Shown: piece by piece, positions 6,833 to 13,535 of the stretch | How the letters are laid out: each line of letters begins with the position of its first letter | Numbering within the stretch: the first letter of the stretch is position 1 | Assembly (NCBI GenBank): GCA_015490215.1 | Contig: WFYH01000177.1 | Location: 1-16,791 of the forward strand | Direction: 5' to 3' | Length of the DNA: 16,791 nucleotides | Origin: Aquificaceae bacterium | GTDB lineage: Bacteria > Aquificota > Aquificia > Aquificales > Aquificaceae | The notes under the pieces: model-generated | Database searches by the model: none | What the model was told of the DNA's origin: nothing | What the model saw: the letters and a program-made list of their open reading frames with translations, nothing else | Program-made: the position numbers and the translations under genes

Positions 6833-6872
6833 TTATCTTGATATGCTGAATTTCTTTAATATTTTTTATAAA
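6833..6872 (+). promoter_or_regulatory. AT-rich probable promoter of the ferredoxin operon
   Basis: The segment before the strong ribosome site of the first ferredoxin is AT-rich and contains TTATCT (6833) and TTGATA (6838) as -35 candidates, and TAATAT (6857) and TATAAA (6867) as -10 candidates. TTATCT with TAATAT has an 18-base spacer. I cannot choose between the combinations. Confidence 0.4.
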
Positions 6873-6894
6873 CTTCAGCCAAGGAGGTAGCGAA

Positions 6895-7125
6895 ATGGGA
6901 CTGAAGGTAAGGGTTGATCAGGATACCTGCACCGCCTGCGAACTCTGCTACGACAGGATCCCTGAGGTTTTCAAGGACGTAGGAGACGGAATAGCAGACG
7001 TGGTTCGTGTTGACATAGAGGACGGAGATGAAAAGTGGATGAACGTTCCCGATGACCTTTCCGAAGACGTTCAAGAGGTGGCGGACGAATGCCCGAGCGG
7101 TTCCATAATAGTTGAGGAGGAGTAA
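6895..7125 (+). CDS. Single-cluster [4Fe-4S] ferredoxin, first of a tandem pair
   Basis: This 76-residue acidic protein has Cys12, Cys15 and Cys18 (CTACELC) and a distal Cys66 followed by Pro (ECPSG), the four ligands of one [4Fe-4S] cluster. Such ferredoxins are cytoplasmic low-potential carriers. In Hydrogenobacter, paired ferredoxins of this type supply the pyruvate and 2-oxoglutarate:ferredoxin oxidoreductases of the reductive TCA cycle (family knowledge, from memory); assigning this gene that role is inference. The ATG at 6895 follows AAGGAGGT (6881-6888), the strongest ribosome site in the window, suggesting high expression. It is the first gene of an apparent five-gene operon and overlaps nothing upstream. 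The second copy starts four bases after its stop. Confidence 0.93.
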   Translation: MGLKVRVDQDTCTACELCYDRIPEVFKDVGDGIADVVRVDIEDGDEKWMNVPDDLSEDVQEVADECPSGSIIVEEE

Positions 7126-7129
7126 GAGC

Positions 7130-7369
7130 ATGGCTAAGAAGAAGGTCCGCATAGAGTATGACACCTGCACCGCCTGCGAGCTTTGCTACGATAGGGTACC
7201 TGAAGTCTTCAAGGATAAGGGAGACGGTATAGCGGACGTTGTGAGATACGACATTGAAGAGGATGAAGAAACCAAGTGGATGTATGTCCCTGAGGATCTT
7301 GAGTCGGAGGTTGAAGAGGTAGCGGACGAGTGCCCGAGCGGTTCCATAATAGTTGAAGAAGAGGATTAA
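7130..7369 (+). CDS. Single-cluster [4Fe-4S] ferredoxin, second of a tandem pair
   Basis: This 79-residue paralogue of the preceding ferredoxin has ligands Cys13, Cys16, Cys19 (CTACELC) and Cys68 (ECPSG). The longer open frame begins at 7112, but the ATG at 7130 is preferred: GGAGG at 7116-7120 lies nine bases before it and the family N-terminus (KVRIEYDTCTAC) aligns from there. The two copies are near-identical around the cluster and in the last 20 residues. They differ mainly in the middle loop, which has one or two extra acidic or Lys residues in this copy. That suggests a tandem duplication kept for different partners or potentials. The 3' end overlaps the next gene by 17 bases. Confidence 0.93.
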   Translation: MAKKKVRIEYDTCTACELCYDRVPEVFKDKGDGIADVVRYDIEEDEETKWMYVPEDLESEVEEVADECPSGSIIVEEED

Positions 7370-8123
7370 GGTAACCTTCTTAGGCACCGCCGGCGGAAGG
7401 GTAGTTACCTTCAGGCTTATAAGAAGGTCCGGCGGTTTTCTTATAGATTTCGGAAGTGCTCTCTTTCACGTTGATCCCGGACCGGGAGCCTTTGTCTACC
7501 TGAAGGAAAAGGGGATAAGCTACACCTCCATAGACCTTATAGTCCTGTCCCACATACACCTTGACCACAGTGCGGACCTGAACACCCTTATAGAAGCCTG
7601 CACCGACGGAGGGAAGAGGAAAGGGCTCGGTCTTGTTGCTCCCGAAAGCGCACTGAAGGGTGAAGATAGGGTTCTTCTGCCTTACCTGATCAAAAGGCTT
7701 TCTTTTGTGGAGACCCTCAAAGAAGGGAAGGAGATCAGCTTTAAGGGTATACCCGTAAAGGCGGTAATGAGACATACCCACCACGGTGTAGAGACCTACG
7801 GGCTTTCCTTTGCTAAGGATGCCATCGTATACCTTACCTGTGCCCGCTATGAAAGAAAGATGCTTGAAGCTTACCCGAAGAATCCGAACCTTTTGATAAT
7901 CAACACCACCTTTTACAGAAAGCGTTCGCACATAGATCACCTCTCCGTTGAGGAGGTAAAGGAGCTGATAGCCCACTGTAGACCTAACCTTACGGTTCTG
8001 ACCCACTTCAGTATGGAGATGCTCCAAGAGGGTCCAGAGAAGATTGCACGGGATCTGGGTAGGGAGCTGTCCCTTGAGGTGGTAAGCGCCCACGACGGCA
8101 TGGAGCTTGAAGTTCCTTCTTAA
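7353..8123 (+). CDS. Metallo-beta-lactamase-fold hydrolase of unknown substrate
   Basis: The 256 residues begin with the MBL-fold strand KVTFLGTAGG and show the metal motif SHIHLDH (66-72: His67, His69, Asp71, His72), a second His cluster RHTHHG (140-145) and a final TLTH-like LTHFS (His218). This resembles RNase Z/phosphodiesterase-like and small-molecule hydrolase branches, but no substrate can be assigned. The strand that normally ends in a bridging Asp (xGDT) reads VYLTCARY, with Cys163 at that place. The start TTG at 7353 lies inside the second ferredoxin gene (17-base overlap) and is needed to include the first strand. There is no clear ribosome site, so coupling to the ferredoxin is likely. 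Its position between ferredoxins and a frdB-like gene hints at redox or cofactor metabolism (inference). Confidence 0.85.
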   Translation: MKKRIKVTFLGTAGGRVVTFRLIRRSGGFLIDFGSALFHVDPGPGAFVYLKEKGISYTSIDLIVLSHIHLDHSADLNTLIEACTDGGKRKGLGLVAPESALKGEDRVLLPYLIKRLSFVETLKEGKEISFKGIPVKAVMRHTHHGVETYGLSFAKDAIVYLTCARYERKMLEAYPKNPNLLIINTTFYRKRSHIDHLSVEEVKELIAHCRPNLTVLTHFSMEMLQEGPEKIARDLGRELSLEVVSAHDGMELEVPS

Positions 8124-8146
8124 ACACCTATATTATTTCCACCCCG

Positions 8147-8845
8147 ATGGATCTGAAGGTGAAGCTAAGAGTTTTCAGGTACGACCCCGAAGAGGGAAAG
8201 AAATTCTACCAAACCTACGAGATAGATTACGAAGAGGGGATGACCTTCCTGAGGGCGCTTCAGAAGATAAAGGATACTCTTGACCCTACCCTAACCTTCA
8301 GGCACTTCTGCAGGGCTGGAATCTGCGGAACCTGCACGGTGATGATAAACGGCTTCCCCCGCCTCGCCTGCAAGGAGCAGGTTCTTCCTTACCTGCTTGC
8401 TGGAGAGGAGATAGTTATAGAACCTTTGAGCGGTTTCAGCCCCATAAAGGACCTTGCGGTAAACCACGACGATGTTGTAAACAGGCTCAGACGTTTCAGG
8501 ACTTGGATAGAGGAGGTCAAGGAAAATCCCCAAATACCTCCCTCCATCAGCAGAAAGATAGAAAGGGCTTCCGACTGCATACTGTGTTCCGCCTGCCAAG
8601 CTTACTGTCCTCAAGTGAAGGAAGAGGGCTATGCGGGACCCCTTCTCTTTGCCAAGATTTACAGGTTCCTCCAAGACCCGAGGGAAAAGAACAAGGACTT
8701 CAGAATAGAGGAAGCTGTATCTTGGGGGCACCTTTACCACTGCCTTTCCTGTGACAAATGTAACAGCGTATGTCCCAAGGAGGTAAAGCCCGCCTCCCTG
8801 ATAAGGGAGCTTATGACCTACCAAGCCAAAGATGGCAAAGCGTGA
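8147..8845 (+). CDS. frdB: Fumarate reductase/succinate dehydrogenase iron-sulfur subunit
   Basis: This 232-residue subunit passes electrons between the flavin subunit and the quinone or another partner. The N-terminal domain has [2Fe-2S] ligands Cys55, Cys60, Cys63 and Cys75 (CRAGICGTC). The C-terminal domain has CILCSACQAYCP (144-155) and CLSCDKCNSVCPK (199-211). In E. coli-type enzymes the third centre is [3Fe-4S], with a non-Cys residue at the second position; here Cys202 fills it, predicting a [4Fe-4S] centre. In a reductive TCA organism, fumarate reductase would be the working direction (inference). No flavin or membrane subunit is adjacent. The ATG at 8147 lacks a ribosome site and is 23 bases after the preceding stop. 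The 3' end overlaps radA by 14 bases. Confidence 0.9.
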   Translation: MDLKVKLRVFRYDPEEGKKFYQTYEIDYEEGMTFLRALQKIKDTLDPTLTFRHFCRAGICGTCTVMINGFPRLACKEQVLPYLLAGEEIVIEPLSGFSPIKDLAVNHDDVVNRLRRFRTWIEEVKENPQIPPSISRKIERASDCILCSACQAYCPQVKEEGYAGPLLFAKIYRFLQDPREKNKDFRIEEAVSWGHLYHCLSCDKCNSVCPKEVKPASLIRELMTYQAKDGKA

Positions 8846-10163
8846 TGTCAGGTTTGTTTGCCAATCCTGCGGATACGTATCCGTAAGATGGAAGGGAAGG
8901 TGCCCTTCCTGCGGCGAGTGGAACTCCCTCGTTGAGGAAAGGGTAGCGGATACCCCCACCGTCCCAAAGACGAAGGTTGAAGTTCTGCCCATAGACCGCT
9001 GGGAGGAAGAGGACTACAGGAGAAAGTCTACGGGTTTTGCAAACCTTGACTCCGCCTTGGGCGGAGGTTTGGTGCCCGGACAGGTTATCCTCATAGCCGG
9101 TGAGCCGGGGATAGGGAAATCCACCTTGCTTTTGCAGGTCTCGGACAGGTTCACCGCCCACGGAAGGGTCCTCTACGTCTCGGGAGAGGAATCAGGTTCC
9201 CAGATAGCCATGAGGGGACGCAGGCTTGGGGTAAGCAACCCTGACGTTCTAATATACCCCCAAACGGTCCTTGAGGAGATCCAGAAAACCGTAGAGGAGG
9301 TAGACCCTTCCCTTTTGGTAATAGACTCGGTGCAGACGATGTATTCAGAAAAGCTTGAGTCCTCTCCCGGTTCCGTCTCTCAGGTGAGGGAGGTTACCTT
9401 CAGGATTACGGAGATCTGTAAGGAGAGGGGGCTCCCCTGCTTCATAGTGGGGCAGATAACCAAGGAGGGAACAATAGCGGGACCTAAGGTCTTAGAGCAC
9501 ATAGTGGATACAGTGATCCAGTTTGAAGGTGAAAGGTATAACTTCTACAGGGTAGTTAAAGTGATAAAAAACCGCTTCGGATCGGTTGGGGAAATGGCAG
9601 TTTTTAAGATGAGCGATACTGGGCTTGAAGAGGTTCCGGAGCCTTCCGCTTTCTTTGTAAGCGAGAGGGTGAACTCCCCCGGAAGCGTCATATTTCCCCA
9701 CACGGAGGGGAGCAAACCTGTCCTTTTGGAGGTTCAGGCTCTCGTTTTGCCTGCCCTCTACACCACCCCGCAGAGGAGAACTCAGGGCTTTGACGTAAAC
9801 AGGCTCTCCCTGATCCTTGCAATCCTTGAGAAGGAAGCCAACATCTTCACAAGGGACTCGGATGTGTTCGTAAACGTTGCGGGCGGGCTTTCGGTAAAAG
9901 AGCCTGCGGTGGACCTTGCGGTGGCAATGGCTATAGTCTCTTCAAAGAAGGAAAAGCCCGTTCCCGAGGACGTGGTCGTGTTCGGAGAGCTGGGTCTGGG
10001 AGGTGAGGTCAGGGCGGTTCACTTCGGCGATCTGAGGATAAAGGAAGCTCTCAAGTTCGGTTTCAGGAGGGCTTTGGTTCCGGGCAAGCTGAACATGGAG
10101 GTGGAGGGGATAGAGATCCTGCCGGTATCAAACGTAAAGGAGGCTATAGAGGTACTCTTCTAA
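8832..10163 (+). CDS. radA: DNA repair/recombination ATPase RadA
   Basis: RadA (Sms) is a RecA-like, ring-shaped helicase that drives branch migration in recombination and processes D-loops during transformation. The 443 residues have an N-terminal C4 zinc finger (Cys10, Cys13, Cys24, Cys27), Walker A GEPGIGKST (90-98), Walker B LLVIDS (161-166), the RadA-specific KNRFG (246-250), and a C-terminal Lon-protease-like domain (about 270-443, including GGLSVKEPAVDLAVAMAI). Length is near the family norm. The ATG at 8832 lies inside frdB, so translation is probably coupled, although the functions are unrelated. The stop overlaps that of the convergent tetR gene by four bases. Its partner in transformation, DprA, is also encoded in this window. 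Confidence 0.96.
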   Translation: MAKRDVRFVCQSCGYVSVRWKGRCPSCGEWNSLVEERVADTPTVPKTKVEVLPIDRWEEEDYRRKSTGFANLDSALGGGLVPGQVILIAGEPGIGKSTLLLQVSDRFTAHGRVLYVSGEESGSQIAMRGRRLGVSNPDVLIYPQTVLEEIQKTVEEVDPSLLVIDSVQTMYSEKLESSPGSVSQVREVTFRITEICKERGLPCFIVGQITKEGTIAGPKVLEHIVDTVIQFEGERYNFYRVVKVIKNRFGSVGEMAVFKMSDTGLEEVPEPSAFFVSERVNSPGSVIFPHTEGSKPVLLEVQALVLPALYTTPQRRTQGFDVNRLSLILAILEKEANIFTRDSDVFVNVAGGLSVKEPAVDLAVAMAIVSSKKEKPVPEDVVVFGELGLGGEVRAVHFGDLRIKEALKFGFRRALVPGKLNMEVEGIEILPVSNVKEAIEVLF

Positions 10164-10732
10164 CAGAGGGCACTGACGACCGTTTCCTGAAGCTCCTCTA
10201 TGAACCTATCTTCGGGAAGGTTTACAAGACCCATCTCCCAAAGTATGAAGGCTCTCTCCACCGATCCCACGGCGACGCTGAGGGCTACCTCCGGAGAGAC
10301 CTTAAGCTCACCCCTCATATAGGCTCTTTTAAAGTTTTCAAGTATCAGCCCGCCCGGAAGTCTTTTCTCAAAGCCGTTTTCCCTGAGTATGTGGTAAACG
10401 GTCAAGAATCTGAAGGAATCCGGCTTTTCAAAGGCATACCTCATGAGCGTTTCTATAAGGCTCTTTACCTGCTCTTTCAGACTCCCCCTTATGAAGACCT
10501 TCTCCTTTATAAGCTCTTCAAGCTCCCTGCTTACGGTGGTTATAAGAAAGTAGATTATCTTCTCCTTGCTGGCAAAGTGCCTGTAGATTGCTCCTTCGGT
10601 TATACCTACCTCCTTTGCGATGTCCTTTATGGTGGTGCCCTTAAAACCCTTCCTTGAGAAGAGCTTAAGGGCTACCTTAATAATCCTCTCCTTAGTGGGC
10701 GTATACGCCCATATACCTTCTTTCCCATTCAT
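10160..10732 (-). CDS. TetR/AcrR-family transcriptional regulator at the end of the nir operon
   Basis: The protein (190 residues) has an N-terminal helix-turn-helix of the TetR type, residues 15-55, with TTIKDIAKEVG, then ITEGAIYRHFASKE. The C-terminal all-helical ligand and dimer domain (about 65-190) is not assignable to a ligand. A longer frame opens at 10747, but the ATG at 10732 is preferred because GGAGGG lies five bases before it. The gene overlaps the end of nirDL by 41 bases and is thus the last gene of the nir operon, so it would be made together with the denitrification genes. A perfect palindrome at 10697-10710 lies just inside its coding start. Control of the operon, or of a downstream target responding to NO, heme or a d1 intermediate, is inference. 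Confidence 0.88.
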   Translation of the reverse strand: MNGKEGIWAYTPTKERIIKVALKLFSRKGFKGTTIKDIAKEVGITEGAIYRHFASKEKIIYFLITTVSRELEELIKEKVFIRGSLKEQVKSLIETLMRYAFEKPDSFRFLTVYHILRENGFEKRLPGGLILENFKRAYMRGELKVSPEVALSVAVGSVERAFILWEMGLVNLPEDRFIEELQETVVSALC

Positions 10733-11702
10733 AGAAGCCCTCCGCAAAAAGCTCTACCCTCTTTTTCTTGAATTCCCTTGTAGAGAGGAGTATCTCGTAG
10801 TCTTTTATACCTGTTTCTTTTGAAAGGTAATCTACGAAGTCTTCCAGATCTTCTCTCGTCTTTGCGTGGATCATGCTGAAGAGGTTATATTCCCACCTAC
10901 CGCCCGTCTGTCTCTCGTAGCAGTGGGATACGCACCTGAAGGAGGAGATAAAGGTTCCCACCTCCTCAATACGATCTTTAGGAACGTTCCAAACCACCAT
11001 TCCGTTGAACTTAAAACCCGCCCTCCTGTGAAAGAGTATGGCGGAAAATCTCCTGATAAGCCCATTTTCCCTGTAGTCTTCCAACCTTTTTAGAAGTTCC
11101 TCTTGATCCATACCCAACCTGAGGGCTATATCTTTGAAGGGTTCAGAGGTGAGGGGTATATCCCTTTGGGTTTCCCTTATTACCCTCTTGTCCTCTTCGG
11201 TGATGAGATAGACCTTTACCTCCTCCTTGGGTGGCTTTACCTCCTCCCTTTCATACATACTTTCAAAGCTGAGCTTTACCCCTATCTTGAAGGTTTTTAC
11301 GGTCCTCAGAATGACAAACTCTTGAGCCTGTGCTTCCTGAGCCAGTATACTTACGATGCCCTCAAGTCCGAGTTTAGAGTCGGGTGGAACCGCCACAGTA
11401 AACCAGAGGTTAAACTCATGGTTCCTTTCGTAGTTGTGGCTTACGCCCGGATAGGCGTTTACAACCTCCGCAGCCTTTTCTATATCCTCCACCCTGAAGG
11501 CTACAAGGGAGCTGTCGTATCCCGCCGCCTTGGTATCGTATATGGGAGATATCTGTCTTATTATCCTTTGCTCTTTGAGATTCTTAATCTCCTCCAAAAC
11601 CTCCTTCTCGGAAGTCCCTAATCTCTCAGCTATCCACAGGAAGGGTCTCGGCACGAAGGGGATGTGTTCTTGAAGCATCTTAAGAAGCTCTTCCCCGATC
11701 AT
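10692..11702 (-). CDS. nirDL: Siroheme decarboxylase, NirD and NirL halves fused
   Basis: This enzyme removes two acetate carboxyl groups from siroheme (C12 and C18) to give 12,18-didecarboxysiroheme in heme d1 synthesis. The 336 residues form two related halves (about 1-150 and 165-336). Each has an Lrp/AsnC-like winged helix followed by an alpha-beta domain. The halves carry matching motifs GVSHNYERNHEFNLWF (86-101) and CVSHCYERQTGGRWEYNLF (257-275), with conserved His residues at 89, 95 and 260. A fused NirD-L is known and has a structure from H. thermophilus (from memory). The ATG at 11702 overlaps the SUMT stop (ATGA) and has AGGTGGG before it; the GTG at 11711 is a weaker choice. HTH-like folds in this family should not be read as transcription factors. 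Confidence 0.93.
   Translation of the reverse strand: MIGEELLKMLQEHIPFVPRPFLWIAERLGTSEKEVLEEIKNLKEQRIIRQISPIYDTKAAGYDSSLVAFRVEDIEKAAEVVNAYPGVSHNYERNHEFNLWFTVAVPPDSKLGLEGIVSILAQEAQAQEFVILRTVKTFKIGVKLSFESMYEREEVKPPKEEVKVYLITEEDKRVIRETQRDIPLTSEPFKDIALRLGMDQEELLKRLEDYRENGLIRRFSAILFHRRAGFKFNGMVVWNVPKDRIEEVGTFISSFRCVSHCYERQTGGRWEYNLFSMIHAKTREDLEDFVDYLSKETGIKDYEILLSTREFKKKRVELFAEGFYEWERRYMGVYAH
10697..10710. promoter_or_regulatory. Perfect 14-bp palindrome, possible operator
   Basis: GGGCGTATACGCCC is a perfect inverted repeat lying in the overlap of the nirDL end and the tetR start. It is of the size TetR-family dimers bind. It also encodes conserved-looking reading in two frames, so it may be coincidental. 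Confidence 0.3.
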
Positions 11703-12484
11703 TTTTCCCACCTCAGGTGCTCTACATTGTGTATCTCCCCTTCGGGCTTTAGGTTTTCAAGAAAATCCTTCAAAAGGTTATGAAGACGCACCACCTGACC
11801 CACCACCATCACCGCAGGAGGTTCAACGTCGGGTGGGTTTTCACTGACCTCCTTCAGGGTGGAGACTACGACCCTTTGGCTATCGGTGGTTCCCCTCTCC
11901 ACAAAGGCAACGGGTTCTTCGGGATCCCTTCCGCACCTTATAAGCTCCTTGGCTATCTTCTGTCTGTTTTTGACCCCCATCAGGATCACGAGGGTGTCAA
12001 CACCTTTAAAGTCTTCCCAGTTAACAGGCTTTTCCTTTCCGGTAGCTTCGTGCCCCGTCACCACCGCAAAGGAGGAGGCGACACCCCTGAAGGTCAGGGG
12101 TATACCCGCATACGCTGGAACCGAGTATACTGAGCTTACACCGGGTACCACCTCGTAGGGTATCTTGAACTTGCTCAGATAAAGAGCCTCTTCCCCGCCC
12201 CTGCCGAAGATAAAGGGGTCTCCCCCCTTCAAACGGACGACGTTCTGGTAAACGCTCGCATAGTAAACAAGGAGTTTATTTATCTCCTCTTGGGGTATGG
12301 TGTGCTTTCCGTCCGCCTTGCCTACATAAACGAGCTTGCAGGTGGGTTTGGCGTATTCAAGAACCTTGTCGTTTATGAGCCTATCGTAAAGTATGACGTC
12401 TGCACGGGATATAACCTTGATCGCTTTAAGGGTCAAAAGCTCCGGATCTCCGGGACCGGCACCTACAAGGTAGACCTTACCCAT
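11699..12484 (-). CDS. nirE: Uroporphyrinogen-III C-methyltransferase (SUMT; NirE/CobA role)
   Basis: SUMT transfers two methyl groups from S-adenosylmethionine to uroporphyrinogen III, giving precorrin-2, the precursor of siroheme and so of heme d1. The 261 residues show GAGPGDPELLTLK (8-20), VRLKGGDPFIFGRGGEE (83-99) and GIPLTFRG (128-135), where most family members have His in place of Phe. A single methylase domain is present; there is no CysG-type dehydrogenase/ferrochelatase half, so those steps need another gene. The start ATG at 12484 follows GGAGG and overlaps the nirF stop by eight bases; the longer frame (from 12502) adds six residues without a ribosome site. Position in the nir operon supports a NirE role, but the same enzyme could also serve siroheme or cobalamin synthesis. 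Confidence 0.94.
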   Translation of the reverse strand: MGKVYLVGAGPGDPELLTLKAIKVISRADVILYDRLINDKVLEYAKPTCKLVYVGKADGKHTIPQEEINKLLVYYASVYQNVVRLKGGDPFIFGRGGEEALYLSKFKIPYEVVPGVSSVYSVPAYAGIPLTFRGVASSFAVVTGHEATGKEKPVNWEDFKGVDTLVILMGVKNRQKIAKELIRCGRDPEEPVAFVERGTTDSQRVVVSTLKEVSENPPDVEPPAVMVVGQVVRLHNLLKDFLENLKPEGEIHNVEHLRWEK

Positions 12485-13535
12485 GGCTTTTACCTCCTTC
12501 AACGAAGATGCCCGAAGGGGTCGGAACCCTCCAAGTGCGGAGAACCTCCATCTCGGGGAGGGAAACTTCCTTTACGAGGTTCTCATAGTAAGAAGAGACA
12601 AAGAGGGTTTTCCCGTCGGGGGAAAAGCGCAGATGGAGTATCCTTCTGCCAAGCTTAGCATCTTTGACAACCTTGAGCTTCTCCCTGTCTATGAGGGTTA
12701 CGAAGTCCTCCTTGTCACCGCTGTAGTTAACCGCCAAAAACCTTCCGTCGGGAGATACGGAAACGAAAACAGGGTGACCTATGAGGGTCACTTCTTTTAC
12801 CACCGCAAAGCGGTCAAGGTCAACCACAAGCACCTTCCTTTCACCCACAGCGGGTATGTAAGCGGTGCTTCCCCACACACCCCACATCCCGAAGTGGGGT
12901 ATCTTAAAGACCACAGCTTTATCCTCTGAGGTGAAAGTGACTTTTCTGTAGCTGAGGTTCTCCAGATCAACTATAACCAGTGCCTTCTCCCTGAAGAGTC
13001 CTGCTATATACTTGCCTTTGTGAATGAGAGCGTCAAAGGGCATGTCACCTATGTCTTTAAACCTTTTGACCACCTCCAAGCTGCTACAGTCCATAACCCA
13101 TATCTGATCCTTGTCCATCAGGGAGAAGATCAGCTTCTCCTTGTAGCTCTTTATGCCCACGTTTCTTGAATCTGTCTTTATCCTCTTCAGCTCTTTTAGT
13201 TTTCTGTCCAGAAAGACCACGTCCTTGGGTGAGTAGTTGGCTACTGCTATCTTGTCCGAGCAGAAGGTAAAACCTATTGAGCTTTTTCCTACCTTGACCT
13301 TCTTGGTTACCTTCTTAGAGAGAGGATCTATCTCCGTAAGGAAGCCGTCCCTGCTTATAAGGTAAGCCTTTGAGCGGAAGAACTTAACGGTGGCGTGGTT
13401 GGTGTTCCCCACATCCTTTATGTGAAAGATGTTGTCTCCCTCAATTACAGCTACCGCTTGGCGCTCCCTCTCTACTACGAAGATTCCTTGAGCGAAAGCA
13501 AGCCCAAAGAAAAGCAAAAGGACTAAAGGTAACAT
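12477..13535 (-). CDS. nirF: Heme d1 biosynthesis protein NirF, exported beta-propeller
   Basis: NirF is a d1-domain-like eight-bladed propeller needed for late heme d1 synthesis; it binds dihydro-heme d1 and works with NirN and NirC. The 352 residues start with a hydrophobic signal segment (MLPLVLLLFFGLAFA, cleavage likely before Gln16) lacking an N-terminal Lys/Arg and lacking a lipobox Cys. The mature part has NHATVKFF with His47, a candidate axial ligand, KIPHFGMWGVWGSTAYIPAV (211-230), GHPVFVSVSPDGRFLAV (253-269) and PTPSGIF (338-344), all NirF-like. There is no CxxCH motif, which separates it from NirS and NirN. The ATG follows GGAGG and overlaps nirJ by 13 bases. It acts in the periplasm. 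Confidence 0.92.
   Translation of the reverse strand: MLPLVLLLFFGLAFAQGIFVVERERQAVAVIEGDNIFHIKDVGNTNHATVKFFRSKAYLISRDGFLTEIDPLSKKVTKKVKVGKSSIGFTFCSDKIAVANYSPKDVVFLDRKLKELKRIKTDSRNVGIKSYKEKLIFSLMDKDQIWVMDCSSLEVVKRFKDIGDMPFDALIHKGKYIAGLFREKALVIVDLENLSYRKVTFTSEDKAVVFKIPHFGMWGVWGSTAYIPAVGERKVLVVDLDRFAVVKEVTLIGHPVFVSVSPDGRFLAVNYSGDKEDFVTLIDREKLKVVKDAKLGRRILHLRFSPDGKTLFVSSYYENLVKEVSLPEMEVLRTWRVPTPSGIFVEGGKSHG

Noticed and set aside
6856..7387. Two overlapping minus-strand frames with similar sequence
   Set aside because: Their similarity to each other only reflects the tandem ferredoxins on the plus strand.
7380..8093. Minus-strand open frame of 237 codons
   Set aside because: It is antisense to the metallo-beta-lactamase-fold gene, whose metal motifs show the coding strand; the shadow has no domain-like sequence.
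8291..8992. Minus-strand open frame of 233 codons
   Set aside because: It spans frdB and the start of radA on the opposite strand, both strongly supported, and its composition is that of a shadow frame.
10692..11702. Lrp/AsnC-type transcription factor
   Set aside because: The winged-helix-like segments are shared by siroheme decarboxylases; the two-half layout, His motifs and nir context favour NirDL.
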